Virus record (IMG/VR): IMGVR_UViG_3300048929_000742 | Coordinates: 1 to 47,032 of that record | Strand: one strand, 5' to 3' | DNA: 47,032 bases | DNA from: a virus | In this document: piece after piece, positions 8,436 through 17,327 of the stretch | How the letters are laid out: the number at the start of each line of letters is the position of its first letter | How positions within the stretch are numbered: position 1 is the first letter of the stretch | Position numbers and translations under genes: made by a program | Notes under the pieces: generated by a model | Databases searched by the model: none | What the model was told of the DNA's origin: nothing | The model's input: the letters and a program-made list of their open reading frames with translations, nothing else

Positions 8436-10830
8436 CGGCGCTGCCCTCGTAATGGACGACGACGGAGCTTAACCGCGCAGGGCCGGATCCTTTCGACCGA
8501 AAACGCGGGCTGATATGGGTAGACCCACCAATTGAGGGCACGCGATCGTCATTGAACGTCGTCTTCGACAGCGTCGCGATAACGTCCTTTGCGTTCTGGT
8601 TGTTGATGCTCATGGCGTAACTGACTTCCCATTCGCCGGTCAGGGCCGCATCGACGCCCGACCATTCCTTGACACGGGTCGGATCGTTCGCGTCGAGGAA
8701 AGGTAGCCAGGCTTCGGCGATCGTCCCGTCAAATACCTGTTGAGGGGTGTTCAGCCCGCCGTAGACGAAAATTCTATTACCCGAGCGGACGTAGACCTTT
8801 TTCTTGAAGACGCTGGCGCCGTCGATGACAAACTGTTCGCCGTCTGGATCGGTCGGCTCGTATGTCGACCAGGCGCTGACCTTGGCGCCGCTGAAATACG
8901 AAAAGACGTAGATCGCGTCTTTGATGATGAGCCAGAACCGGCCGTCGCGCGGTTCGATAAGGCCGATGATGCTCTGCCGTTCAATATCCGTCAGCGACGC
9001 CAGCTTTTCAACGATCAGAGTATCGACGGGAACACCGATATCAGTCGTCGCGGCGGCGTTGGAACTGTCGCGCGCTTTCAGCGAGCGCAGACCGCTTTCG
9101 TCGAGATAGAAAATATCGTTGTCCCCGAACTGCGTCACCGAATGCGGGCTGATCGTGCCAGTGTTGTTCAGAACCTGTGTCTGCCGGTTCAGCGTCGGGT
9201 CCGGATCGAAAAACCAGATCTGAATTGTGCGCTCGGCGAAGACCGCGACAAGGTTCTGATACCGGGCCAACGCGACCAGCTCTTCCGAGCCCGAGCTTTC
9301 CGTCGACATGTCGATGAAACCCGCACCGATAAAGTCGGTCGTCCATTTCGTCGGCTCGGCGATGCCCGAAAAGTGCGTATTCGGGCCGCTGACCGAATAC
9401 ATTTTCTGCCCGATCGTCTTCACGAACGTGCCAGGCTGGAAAACATCGTCGACGCCGCCCGCCATCGGGCCGTTGACCGTGATTGCGAATGTGCCGGTGA
9501 CAGTCCGAGCCACGACTTTACCGTTCGCCTGGGCGCCATTGTCCGTCGCCGAAATCGTCACGACGCTGCCCGCTGCGCTGGCTGAATATTCGGGCGACGA
9601 CGTGTAGCCGTTAATCGCCGTGGCGATGGCCGCTGCCGTCGTGTCGTTGTTGCCGGTGTGATTGACCGTGCCGCTGATGATCGAAACGCCGTCGACCGTC
9701 AAAGCGGTCAATTGATTGCCCGCCGCGCCCGCCGTGACGGTGATCGTCGTCGACGCTCGAGATCCGTTCGACGAGCTGCCCCCATCCAGCGTCAGGCCGT
9801 TCGTCGGCGCGACGGTGAAACCATTCGCCAACGTGAAGATGATCGCTCGCGCGTTCGCGGCTGTGCCTGGTTCCGCCGCGATCAGGTTGACGGTCGATCC
9901 GACCGCCGTCGCCTCATAATCCGGAACGGATGCAAACGAGTTGATCGCCGCTGCAACCGCGCTCGCAGTGTCTTCGTTGCTCGTCGCCCACTGAACCGGC
10001 GCGACAATCGCGCTGACGCCGTCGATCTTGATATCGACCAACGCCGACGTCACCGAATTGGCGCCGCCGCTCATGTTCTGATAGTTGCCAGTCGTCACGT
10101 CGCCGCCAGCGCTCACGACAATGGCCTTTCCGTTTGGCGCTGGCCCTGTGTTCGACGCGGTAATCCGGACGGTCTGACCGTCGGCAACGGCCGAATAGTT
10201 CGGCACGGACACGAAGCTGTTGACCGCAGCCGCGACCGCCGACGCGGTCGTAGCGTTGTTACCTGTGTGCGCCACGTCGCCGCTCATAATCGCGACGCCG
10301 TCGATCGTCACGGCGGAAATCTTGTTAGCGGTGGCCGACGTCCCGCCTGTGATTTCAAAAGAGCCCATCGCCGCGACTGCGGGCGTGACGCCCCCGCCAG
10401 TTACTTCGAAGGATGCGCGAGCGCGACCGTCGAACCAGTCGTCGACACGCGTTCCGTTATAAAAGTGATAGATCGAACCGTTGGCGAATTCCCCGACGAC
10501 GTAAAGCTTGCCGGCGTATAGATCGACCGACAGGATCCGCGTTACAGGGATGCCGCTTGGGTGCTGCAGGCGTTGGTAGAGAACGCCGACAGGCAACCCG
10601 GCCGGTGCTGGCCCGCTCCCGAACACGTAGAGGCTGTTATTGGTGGCGGAAAGGCCGATCGTGCCTGCGGGCAGATCGATTTCAGGCACGAAAGCGGCGC
10701 GTCTTTCAAACTCGCCGCCCCGGCTGATATGTCCGTTGACAGCGCGAACCAGCACGCCGCCGGACGTCGTTTCCGGCAAGCGGCGGGTGTCAAGCCCGCC
10801 GACAAATTCCTTGATCCAGATTGTGCCCAT
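8425..10830 (-). CDS. T7 gp12-like tail nozzle protein with three inserted repeats
   Basis: The 801-aa product has the layout of podovirus tail tubular protein B: an N-terminal strand-rich part (GTIWIKEFVGGLDTRRLP), beta-propeller-like segments with NSLYVFG, GKLYVVG and QKMYSVSG, and a C-terminal half with LVALARYQNLVAVFA and DIFYLDESGLRSL. Between about residues 157 and 458 lie three copies of a roughly 95-residue Ser/Thr/Ala-rich module, each with a (L/V)-T-(V/I)-DGV core and a run of Ala with NS/NG. These are not part of the T7 nozzle and probably form exposed knobs. It follows the gp11-like gene, as in T7. Confidence 0.75.
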   Translation of the reverse strand: MGTIWIKEFVGGLDTRRLPETTSGGVLVRAVNGHISRGGEFERRAAFVPEIDLPAGTIGLSATNNSLYVFGSGPAPAGLPVGVLYQRLQHPSGIPVTRILSVDLYAGKLYVVGEFANGSIYHFYNGTRVDDWFDGRARASFEVTGGGVTPAVAAMGSFEITGGTSATANKISAVTIDGVAIMSGDVAHTGNNATTASAVAAAVNSFVSVPNYSAVADGQTVRITASNTGPAPNGKAIVVSAGGDVTTGNYQNMSGGANSVTSALVDIKIDGVSAIVAPVQWATSNEDTASAVAAAINSFASVPDYEATAVGSTVNLIAAEPGTAANARAIIFTLANGFTVAPTNGLTLDGGSSSNGSRASTTITVTAGAAGNQLTALTVDGVSIISGTVNHTGNNDTTAAAIATAINGYTSSPEYSASAAGSVVTISATDNGAQANGKVVARTVTGTFAITVNGPMAGGVDDVFQPGTFVKTIGQKMYSVSGPNTHFSGIAEPTKWTTDFIGAGFIDMSTESSGSEELVALARYQNLVAVFAERTIQIWFFDPDPTLNRQTQVLNNTGTISPHSVTQFGDNDIFYLDESGLRSLKARDSSNAAATTDIGVPVDTLIVEKLASLTDIERQSIIGLIEPRDGRFWLIIKDAIYVFSYFSGAKVSAWSTYEPTDPDGEQFVIDGASVFKKKVYVRSGNRIFVYGGLNTPQQVFDGTIAEAWLPFLDANDPTRVKEWSGVDAALTGEWEVSYAMSINNQNAKDVIATLSKTTFNDDRVPSIGGSTHISPRFRSKGSGPARLSSVVVHYEGSADDD
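9457..10362 (-). repeat. Three tandem ~95-aa modules in the tail nozzle gene
   Basis: Modules at about residues 157-256, 258-350 and 361-458 share ITIDGV-type cores, an AVAAAINSF/AIATAINGY helix and a VxIxA strand followed by ANGK/ANAR. The first and third are closest to each other; the second has diverged. Internal duplication of an immunoglobulin-like or phage-decoration domain is the simplest reading. Confidence 0.75.
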
Positions 10831-10833
10831 GGA

Positions 10834-11544
10834 TCAACCCGTCTTGTTGTAAACGGCGATTGGAACCTTGCGGATCCGGTCGCGCTCAGTGCCGACGCCA
10901 ACGGTGAATTTCTTGCGCGGCATGAGGGCGCCTCGCAGCTTCACATAAAGGCGGTTCGCCTCGTCCAGCTTCAGCTGTGCGTCCTTCGCGCCCGTTGCGG
11001 CCAGATAGTCCGCAGCGCAGGATTTCACCAACAGCATATCGTCGAGATCGGCACGATCCGAGCCTGCATTAAGCGCCTCCAGATTGCGAATACCCGTGAT
11101 CTTGATCCGGCCTTCAAGGTTCGTCGCGTCAAAATTCGCGTCCGGTATCGGCCAGATCTCGAGCTGTTCGTCTTCGGAAATTCGCCAGCGCCGAACTGGC
11201 CAGGAACGTTGGTCCAATTCGCTGTCGTAAGCGGCGTAGTGGCACTCGTCGATACCGGGCTGCAGGAGCTGGTAAACGCTGTCCATCCTGACGCTGATAT
11301 GGGAGATACGATCAATGTCGAGGTCGTCGGGCATGGAATAGAAGCGTTGCCCGGCCTGCAGATCAAGGTAGCGATCGACGCGCAAATGCGGCCATGCAAA
11401 ATCGCTCCAAAAGAATTCTTGTTTCGCCTGTAAGGCCTGAACCTGCGCGTCGCGATGCTGTGCATTATGCGCTGCGTTCAGCGAAATTCGGCATGCAACC
11501 CGCAGATCGATAAGGAGGCGATCCAAAGTCGTTCTGCGGGCCAT
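10834..11544 (-). CDS. T7 gp11-like tail adaptor protein
   Basis: The 236-aa protein is helical at both ends with a strand-rich centre (QRFYSMPDDLDIDRI, ISEDEQLEIWPIPD), matching the tail tubular protein A/gatekeeper family that links the portal to the nozzle in podoviruses. AGGAA stands six bases before the ATG. It ends three bases before the nozzle gene, in the usual gp11-gp12 order. Length is close to T7 gp11 (about 200 aa). Confidence 0.7.
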   Translation of the reverse strand: MARRTTLDRLLIDLRVACRISLNAAHNAQHRDAQVQALQAKQEFFWSDFAWPHLRVDRYLDLQAGQRFYSMPDDLDIDRISHISVRMDSVYQLLQPGIDECHYAAYDSELDQRSWPVRRWRISEDEQLEIWPIPDANFDATNLEGRIKITGIRNLEALNAGSDRADLDDMLLVKSCAADYLAATGAKDAQLKLDEANRLYVKLRGALMPRKKFTVGVGTERDRIRKVPIAVYNKTG

Positions 11545-11574
11545 GTCTGTTCCTCGTCTTCGAGACTGTGCGGA

Positions 11575-12195
11575 TTACGAAAGGACGCCAGCGCCACCGA
11601 CGCCGTCATTCATTTCACCGACGCCGTCTTCGTCTTCTTCCTGGTCCTGCTCGGCCTGCTCTTCGTCCTGATCGCCAGCGGCTTCCGCCTCTTCGATCTT
11701 GGCGATGATCTCATCCTTCTTGCGGATGCCCGTCAGGTCGATACCGCGATCAGCCGCGTACTTGTTCAGTTCGGCGACAGTCATCGCGGCAAGGCCGGTC
11801 GCAGCAGACGGGGCAGAACCGCCCTTCTTGCCGTCGCCGTCGTGATCCAGCGGATCGCGGTCGGGCGTCGACCGCTCGACGGGCTTGAACAGGCTGTCGT
11901 CAAGCTCAAGCTCTTCGAAAGTGTCGAAGACGCGAGCCGCAGCGCCCGGAAACAGGGCCGATACTGCGGGGGCTGTGCTGTTGCCGTTTGGCTGACGCTG
12001 ACCGTAGACTTCGGTCAAGCGTGTCAGCTCCTGGCGGTTTGAGCGGTTAATATCGCCGGTCTTCTGAATATCGAAGACGGCGTCGTCGCCGTGAATGACA
12101 CGCAGAACGGCAATTTCCGCCGGCGTGATGTTGTCCTTGGGAACTGTGTTCCCGCTATCGCCGCCAAGGGCGACCATTGCGCTGCCGACTTCCAT
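11575..12195 (-). CDS. Acidic head protein with EF-hand-like loop and HeH/SAP-like end
   Basis: The 206-aa product has an N-terminal half of unknown fold, then DHDGDGKKGG (about residues 117-126), which has the D-x-D-x-D-G spacing of a calcium-binding loop, followed by MTVAELNKYAADRGIDLTG and KKDEIIAKIEEAE, typical of the HeH/SAP helix-extended loop-helix found at the end of phage head and tail proteins. The last 35 residues are almost all Asp/Glu/Gln/Gly. It sits between the capsid decoration gene and the gp11-like gene. It could be a head-tail connector or capsid-associated factor; unproven. Confidence 0.6.
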   Translation of the reverse strand: MEVGSAMVALGGDSGNTVPKDNITPAEIAVLRVIHGDDAVFDIQKTGDINRSNRQELTRLTEVYGQRQPNGNSTAPAVSALFPGAAARVFDTFEELELDDSLFKPVERSTPDRDPLDHDGDGKKGGSAPSAATGLAAMTVAELNKYAADRGIDLTGIRKKDEIIAKIEEAEAAGDQDEEQAEQDQEEDEDGVGEMNDGVGGAGVLS

Positions 12196-12261
12196 TTTCC
12201 TAAATCCTGTATTGTTGCGACGAAAGGCAGAAAGCGGGGCTGACCCCGCCTTCCAGGTGCA

Positions 12262-12597
12262 TTAAAGGCTCGCGACCTTGTCCTGTACCTGTTTCGGGAA
12301 CGTGAGGTTGTACGACCCGTTGATATCGATCTGACCGAAGCTGACGCGCAGCTCGGCACCCGCGGGCCAAGTCGAACCGGTGTTATTCGTGATCGTGATG
12401 GCCGACGCACCAAACGCCATGGCGACGTTGCCCGCAACGCCCTGACGGTATGGCCCATCTTCGCCGATCATGACCCTGCCGCCGGTGCTGGTCTGCAGCG
12501 ACGCCTGGTTCTGCCCGGAAGGATATCCGACGTCGACGGTGCCGCCATTGGCGACAGCGGCGGAAAGTCGTGTGGAGGTATTTGCAATAGCGCCCAT
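12262..12597 (-). CDS. Small capsid-associated protein (possible decoration protein)
   Basis: The 111-aa product is Gly/Ser/Thr-rich with alternating hydrophobic residues (GTVDVGYPSGQ, ASAITITNNTGSTWPAGAEL), indicating an all-beta fold. AAGGAG lies nine bases before the ATG. It directly follows the major capsid gene, the usual place for a decoration or stabilising protein. Family not identified, role inferred from position and composition. Confidence 0.65.
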   Translation of the reverse strand: MGAIANTSTRLSAAVANGGTVDVGYPSGQNQASLQTSTGGRVMIGEDGPYRQGVAGNVAMAFGASAITITNNTGSTWPAGAELRVSFGQIDINGSYNLTFPKQVQDKVASL

Positions 12598-12664
12598 TTT
12601 AAAGGCTCCTTCGAAAGGGATAAGGACGAAAAGACGGGACGTTTCCGGCCCGTCTGATCATGTC

Positions 12665-13750
12665 TTACGCGATATCATACACCGCAGACGTGTTGAGCTG
12701 CCGCGCCATGAGAACGGCAGTCGTGGTGATGCCGTTGTACATGACGTAGCGGTCGTAAGGACGCGCCGGGTGGTGCTTCTTCATGCGCTGGCCGTCCATG
12801 TAAAGGAGGCGCAGGCCGGTCTTACCCATATCGATGAAGTAAGCGCGCTTCGACAGGCCGATATCGTCCATGGTCGGATCCCATTCGATAGGAACCTTCT
12901 TGAACGTTGGATCGTCCATGCCGCCGTCGGCGTTGTTCTGGCCCTGCCAACCCGTGTGGGTGTAGCTGCCGTTCGCGCGCAGTTCCTTCTGGTAAGCTGC
13001 GATCCAGTCAGAACCGGCAAAGATGCGCAGGCGGGTCTGGCCGTTGCGATACTTGCGCAGAAGGCGCCATTCCTTTTCAAGGAATTCGATCAACGACCCG
13101 CCGTTGGCCGGGTTGGACACGATCGCACCCTGACCGCCAGCTGCGCCGAACGCAGCAGTCGCGGCGCGGTTACGCCACCATGCGTTCGTCACGCGGCTGA
13201 TCGTACCGGTCGAACCGACGTTCGGGTTGGCGAGAATGAAAGCGCCGATGCCGGCCAAGGCCTTCGCGTCGGTGGTACCATCATTGTGCAACAGACGGTC
13301 AAGCGAAAACGCGTAGTCTTCGCCGAGATCGTCCATTTTCTCGTCGAGCAAATTCGCGAGAACGTGCTCTTCGCGGCCTTCCATGGGGCGGGTCGTATCT
13401 TCGCCGGGATCGTCGTTGATGTCGATACCGTCGGCCTTCAGCTCGGTATGCGTCAGCACGATACCGATATGATGCTCTTTCCACGGATATTTCGCGCGCT
13501 TGCGGCCAGTCGGGTTGTAGTAAGCGACCTGATCGTCGCCCGAGTAACCCTGCAGCGAGCCGCCGCCCTGGCCGGATTTGACACCGACAGAAACGACGTC
13601 CTTACCGCCGGAAAACTTTCCGGCTGCGGTGTTGAAAGCGTCGAGCATCGGCTTGTTGGCAACGTTCTGTTTCCAGACCTTGCCCTTGTCGATATAATTC
13701 TCGAGCGCAGAAGCATTGATATCGCTCAGTTCGTCAGCAGTAAAAGCCAT
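12665..13750 (-). CDS. Major capsid protein
   Basis: The 361-aa product is of a size and composition expected for a HK97-fold major coat protein of podoviruses: an N-terminal helix (FTADELSDINASALENYI), a Gly-rich loop with QGYSGDDQVAYYNPTGRKRA, a long central helix (EEHVLANLLDEKMDDLGE), and a strand-rich C-terminal half with RLRIFAGSDWIAAYQKEL and RYVMYNGITTTAVLMAR. It lies between the scaffold-like and decoration-like genes, the normal order. No protease motif is visible, so head maturation cleavage is not indicated. Confidence 0.8.
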   Translation of the reverse strand: MAFTADELSDINASALENYIDKGKVWKQNVANKPMLDAFNTAAGKFSGGKDVVSVGVKSGQGGGSLQGYSGDDQVAYYNPTGRKRAKYPWKEHHIGIVLTHTELKADGIDINDDPGEDTTRPMEGREEHVLANLLDEKMDDLGEDYAFSLDRLLHNDGTTDAKALAGIGAFILANPNVGSTGTISRVTNAWWRNRAATAAFGAAGGQGAIVSNPANGGSLIEFLEKEWRLLRKYRNGQTRLRIFAGSDWIAAYQKELRANGSYTHTGWQGQNNADGGMDDPTFKKVPIEWDPTMDDIGLSKRAYFIDMGKTGLRLLYMDGQRMKKHHPARPYDRYVMYNGITTTAVLMARQLNTSAVYDIA

Positions 13751-13770
13751 CTTGGCTTGTCCCTTACGTC

Positions 13771-14739
13771 TTAACGGCTGCGGCGTGCACGGATGATGTC
13801 AAGCGTGCTCATGTTCGCCGGGTCCGTTCTTCCTGCGACCTCGCCGCCCCTGACAGGTCGGATTGCCGGTTTCCGCTGCTGTTGGACGGGTGCGGGCTTG
13901 AACTGATCGCTTACTGCCTTGTAGGCGCGGTCAAGCTGGTCCTTGACGCCGTCTGGCGTCGTGGGCCGACCTTCCTTCTGCTGAAGAAACAGGATCTCCT
14001 TTTGGAGCGGCTCGAATTTGGCGTCGAAATTCGGGTCATTGCGACGACGGCGCGTTTCCCAATCATCCGCCGCGCCGGTGATGGCGCTTGCGCTTTCGCG
14101 CTGGCGGCGATCTGTGTCGCGCTGCTGTGCGAACGACTGCTGCGTCTGCGAGGCTGCAACCCCTGCGCGGGCGCGGCTGACTTCCAGCGCTGCCGCCTGA
14201 TCCATCTTGCCTTCCTGGACCATCTGCTGAAGGTCGGTAGGAAGGACTTCACCAGCTGCTACAAGCAGCTTTTGGACGGTTGGCTTCAGCTGTTTCCACG
14301 CTTCGACAGGGTTGTTCTTGATCAACCCCATGATGGTCAGGCCGTCGGCTGCTTCTTCTGCGCTCAGTCCCTGGTTGTCCAGGAATGACTGCACGTTGTT
14401 GTAGCGTTCGGCGTCCTGCTTGAAGCCGTTGCGCTGGCGCAATAGCTGCTGGAAGCGTGGGTGCTTATGGAACGGAACGTCGGTATAACCTTCGTCGTCC
14501 TGTTCCTTCTGCTGCTGGTTGTCGGTCGTCTGACCGTTTTCTTCGCCTGTGGCTGGCGAGGCCTTCTCTTGTCGGCTCTCCGTGACGACGTCACGGACAA
14601 CATTCAAAAGATCATCTTCTTCGCCGGTCGCGGAGGACGACGTCGCGGGCTTCTGCTGATCGGCGGTGTCGCCGTTCGCATTTACGTCCTGAGTGAGATC
14701 GGTGGACGGCTCCAGATCTTCAATTTCGTTATCGTCCAA
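13771..14739 (-). CDS. Scaffolding-like head protein
   Basis: The product, 322 aa if translation starts at the TTG at 14739 (AAGGAG nine bases upstream), is very acidic in its first 90 residues, rich in Asp, Glu, Gln and Thr, and then mostly helical with coiled-coil character (DAERYNNVQSFLDNQ, LLVAAGEVLPTDLQQ, TDRRQRESASA). The C-terminus is basic (TLDIIRARRSR), which in scaffolds contacts the coat protein. An in-frame extension to 14820 exists but would run through operator-like sites and lacks a ribosome site. Position just upstream of the coat gene supports scaffolding. Confidence 0.7.
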   Translation of the reverse strand: MDDNEIEDLEPSTDLTQDVNANGDTADQQKPATSSSATGEEDDLLNVVRDVVTESRQEKASPATGEENGQTTDNQQQKEQDDEGYTDVPFHKHPRFQQLLRQRNGFKQDAERYNNVQSFLDNQGLSAEEAADGLTIMGLIKNNPVEAWKQLKPTVQKLLVAAGEVLPTDLQQMVQEGKMDQAAALEVSRARAGVAASQTQQSFAQQRDTDRRQRESASAITGAADDWETRRRRNDPNFDAKFEPLQKEILFLQQKEGRPTTPDGVKDQLDRAYKAVSDQFKPAPVQQQRKPAIRPVRGGEVAGRTDPANMSTLDIIRARRSR

Positions 14740-14786
14740 TTTGCAAAACTCCTTGTTGCAGTCGTCTATAATTACGCCATGTCTGT

Positions 14787-14820
14787 TTGTGTGGCAAGTG
14801 TATGCCGCGATAACATACAA
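14787..14820. promoter_or_regulatory. Weak operator-like sites before the scaffold gene
   Basis: TTGTGTG (14787), GTGTATG (14798) and CATACAA (14814) lie in the 99-bp gap between two late genes. They match the dispersed 7-mer less well than other clusters, but spacing (11 bp, then facing site) is similar. A separate promoter for scaffold and capsid genes is possible. Confidence 0.35.
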
Positions 14821-14838
14821 AACGCGCGCAATGCGATG

Positions 14839-15108
14839 CTATCGCACCACTGACAAACGCGGGCGAACCGGTTTCGTAAAAGTGACTTCAGCCCATCCCT
14901 CGACAGTCGACGGCGCGAAAGTAATTTCGTAACCGAAGTGCCGCCCGATACGAAAAAGCATCTCGCCGTTCTCGAAGTGATAAACCCCGATAAGTTCATT
15001 AGGAGAAGCTGATAGTTTCTCAAAAACTTGCCCGGCCTCAAACCCGGCCGTGAAACTCTCGCTTTCGTCGATAAACTTTATAATAAGACCGTGCTCAACA
15101 GCGATCAT
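14839..15108 (-). CDS. Small unknown protein between portal and scaffold
   Basis: The ATG at 15108 has AAGGAG seven bases upstream, so it is preferred to an in-frame codon seven residues earlier. The 89-aa product is a mixed alpha/beta protein with alternating hydrophobic residues and several aromatic-Gly pairs (GVYHFENGEMLFRIGRHFGY), suggesting a small beta-barrel. No family is recognised. It is followed by a 99-bp gap, the only sizeable one in the head cluster. Confidence 0.65.
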   Translation of the reverse strand: MIAVEHGLIIKFIDESESFTAGFEAGQVFEKLSASPNELIGVYHFENGEMLFRIGRHFGYEITFAPSTVEGWAEVTFTKPVRPRLSVVR

Positions 15109-15125
15109 TCCCGAACTCCTTTCGA

Positions 15126-17327
15126 TCAAATAGGGCTTGCGACCTGGTTCGAACCGAACGACGGGCCGGTTCCACCTTCGCCCCTTGGCGGTTGCGGAGC
15201 GTTGTTCGCGCCTTGTGGCCCTTGCGCTGCCGGATCCGACGCAGGATCGCCAGCCGGTGCGCCCATTTGCGATTGCTGGTTCATCGACACGATCGACGGA
15301 ATACCGGCAGCAATAGCAGCCGTCAGGTCCATTCGATCGTCAAGACGACGCAGCGTTTCGCGGGCAAGCCAGTAAGGATCGATGTTCGGCAGCTGCATAA
15401 CCAGCGGCAACATCTGCTTCCAATTATTGATTTCGACGGCCTGGTTCGGCTTACCTGTCGATCCGGCTTCGACTTCCAGAAACACTTCGTCGGCGATCTC
15501 GGCCAGTGTCAGTTCGGGCCAGACCGCGCCAGGGCCTGCGATCTCGGCAACCTTTTCGGCCGAATACTCGCGCAGCATGATCTGGCCGGATGCACGCGCG
15601 ATCGTCGTCAAGAAGCTGTCGAGATCGTCGATCGCCGAACCGTCCGACGACGTCGTCGAATTGGCGGCGATCGCGCTCTCCGTTGCGGTGGCCTTTGCCA
15701 CGCCGCCGAACTGCGCTTCCTGCGTCCCGACGACAAGCTGCGTGTCGGTGAAGACTTCGTTCGTATCGTAGAGGTTCGGATCGACACCCGGCACCGGCAG
15801 TGTCTGAAGAACGTTCTGAATGCTCGTCGTCGGATCGATGTTCAGCCCGACGGCTTCGAAAGCTTTCAGATTGCGAATGGCCTGCGGATCGTCTTCGTCA
15901 CCGAACGAACCGTTCGCAAACACCCAACGCGGCCTTGCGGCTTCGCGGTGTTCCCGCTTGCCCTGGCGTGATCGGTTATGCTCCTTCTGCATGTCGAGCA
16001 TCAACGACACGTCGGACGGCGGAAACAGCTCGTCTTCGCTTTCGACATCGTTGAACGTCAGAGCATAGATCGGCCAGAAGTCTTCGACGAAGACGTCCGG
16101 CGGCGCGGGCTTGCGAAGAAAATTTGGGTGGCCGTCTGCAAGGTAATAGACCAGCCCGGACGGCTTGTCGTAATACTTCCAGACCAGCACCATACCGTTT
16201 TTCTTTTCAGACGGCGGCGACCATTCGTAGTCATCATCAAGAACGTCGTTCGAACTGATTTCGCGCGAAGACCCGGCATTCGCCGTGTAGCTGGTGTAAG
16301 CGCTGGTCACGTCGACGTCGAACAGTTCCTTCACTTCGTCGACCGTGTAAACGTATTCGATCGTCATATGCCGGGCGCCGACGAAACCGTCGAGCGACTT
16401 GCAGAGCTTATCCGGAATGACCTTCGTCGACTGAGGGAAATCGAAGATCAGGCCTTCGCGCAGCAAGATTTCCGGCTCACTCATCAACGCTTCGACACTG
16501 TGCTCGAGCTCGGCACGCTCCGCAGCGTCGATATCCATTTCGCCTTCGGCCATTTCTTCCGCGAGGCGACGCATGTGATCCAGACGAACGCGGGCGTCGG
16601 CCAGTTTCTCGGTCATGCCGGGACGCGGGCCATACTCGCGCTGAAAGCCTAATTCGACATAGCCGACAGACGTCGTGCAAGCGCGGCGGACAAGCTTCTT
16701 CATAGCCCGCTTGAAATCGATCGGCTTCTGTTCCCGCATACCATGCGAGAACAGAATTTCCATCGTCTTGCCGATCTTGTCGATCATCGTCCGGCGCGCC
16801 ATTCCCTGTTGGAAATCGGCCATTGTTGCTTGCGCCTGCTCGAAACCGGGTGGCAGCTGCGGTTCGGGTGCCGGCATGATCGCGCCGGTCAGTGGATCCT
16901 GTTGCGCGGTGGCGGTCTGCGCCAGTTGGACGGCTTGCATACCCATCTGTATCGTTTGATAGGCAAGCATGAGCGAAGCGGGGTTTTCGTCCCATACGGC
17001 GAAGTCCAGCGTTTCTTTCCGCCTGGCGACAGCCCGTGGGTTCTTGGCATAAAGCGCCGCTGTCTTTTGCTTGACGTGGCGCCCCGCGATATTGGCGCGA
17101 TAGCGTTCTTCGCCCCAATCCTTGTCAGCGCCCCACATAGCAATTTGCATATCGCGACGCATGCGTTTGAAAGCACGTTCGTGGTGCTTTTTGTCAGCTT
17201 TGATAGTCCGGCAAATCTGCGCAACAAGGGCTTTGTCCTGTCGTGAAACTTCCGCGTCCTTCTCGGCGTCGGCCGTTTCGATGGCGTTTGTCTCGTTCTG
17301 CTGGCCGACGTCGTCCGCGAAATCCAT
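15126..17327 (-). CDS. Portal protein
   Basis: The 733-aa product follows the large terminase directly (TGATG overlap) and has the size and features of podovirus portals: RMRRDMQIAMWGADKDWGEERYRANI near residues 70-100 (quoted in two parts: RMRRDMQIAMWGADK, then DWGEERYRANI), PVLVWKYYDKPSG-like strands in the centre, IYALTFNDVESEDELFPPSD and a C-terminal Pro/Gly/Asn-rich tail. GGAGG lies six bases before the chosen ATG. It forms the dodecameric DNA channel at one capsid vertex and docks the terminase. A role as portal is supported mainly by order and size. Confidence 0.8.
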   Translation of the reverse strand: MDFADDVGQQNETNAIETADAEKDAEVSRQDKALVAQICRTIKADKKHHERAFKRMRRDMQIAMWGADKDWGEERYRANIAGRHVKQKTAALYAKNPRAVARRKETLDFAVWDENPASLMLAYQTIQMGMQAVQLAQTATAQQDPLTGAIMPAPEPQLPPGFEQAQATMADFQQGMARRTMIDKIGKTMEILFSHGMREQKPIDFKRAMKKLVRRACTTSVGYVELGFQREYGPRPGMTEKLADARVRLDHMRRLAEEMAEGEMDIDAAERAELEHSVEALMSEPEILLREGLIFDFPQSTKVIPDKLCKSLDGFVGARHMTIEYVYTVDEVKELFDVDVTSAYTSYTANAGSSREISSNDVLDDDYEWSPPSEKKNGMVLVWKYYDKPSGLVYYLADGHPNFLRKPAPPDVFVEDFWPIYALTFNDVESEDELFPPSDVSLMLDMQKEHNRSRQGKREHREAARPRWVFANGSFGDEDDPQAIRNLKAFEAVGLNIDPTTSIQNVLQTLPVPGVDPNLYDTNEVFTDTQLVVGTQEAQFGGVAKATATESAIAANSTTSSDGSAIDDLDSFLTTIARASGQIMLREYSAEKVAEIAGPGAVWPELTLAEIADEVFLEVEAGSTGKPNQAVEINNWKQMLPLVMQLPNIDPYWLARETLRRLDDRMDLTAAIAAGIPSIVSMNQQSQMGAPAGDPASDPAAQGPQGANNAPQPPRGEGGTGPSFGSNQVASPI

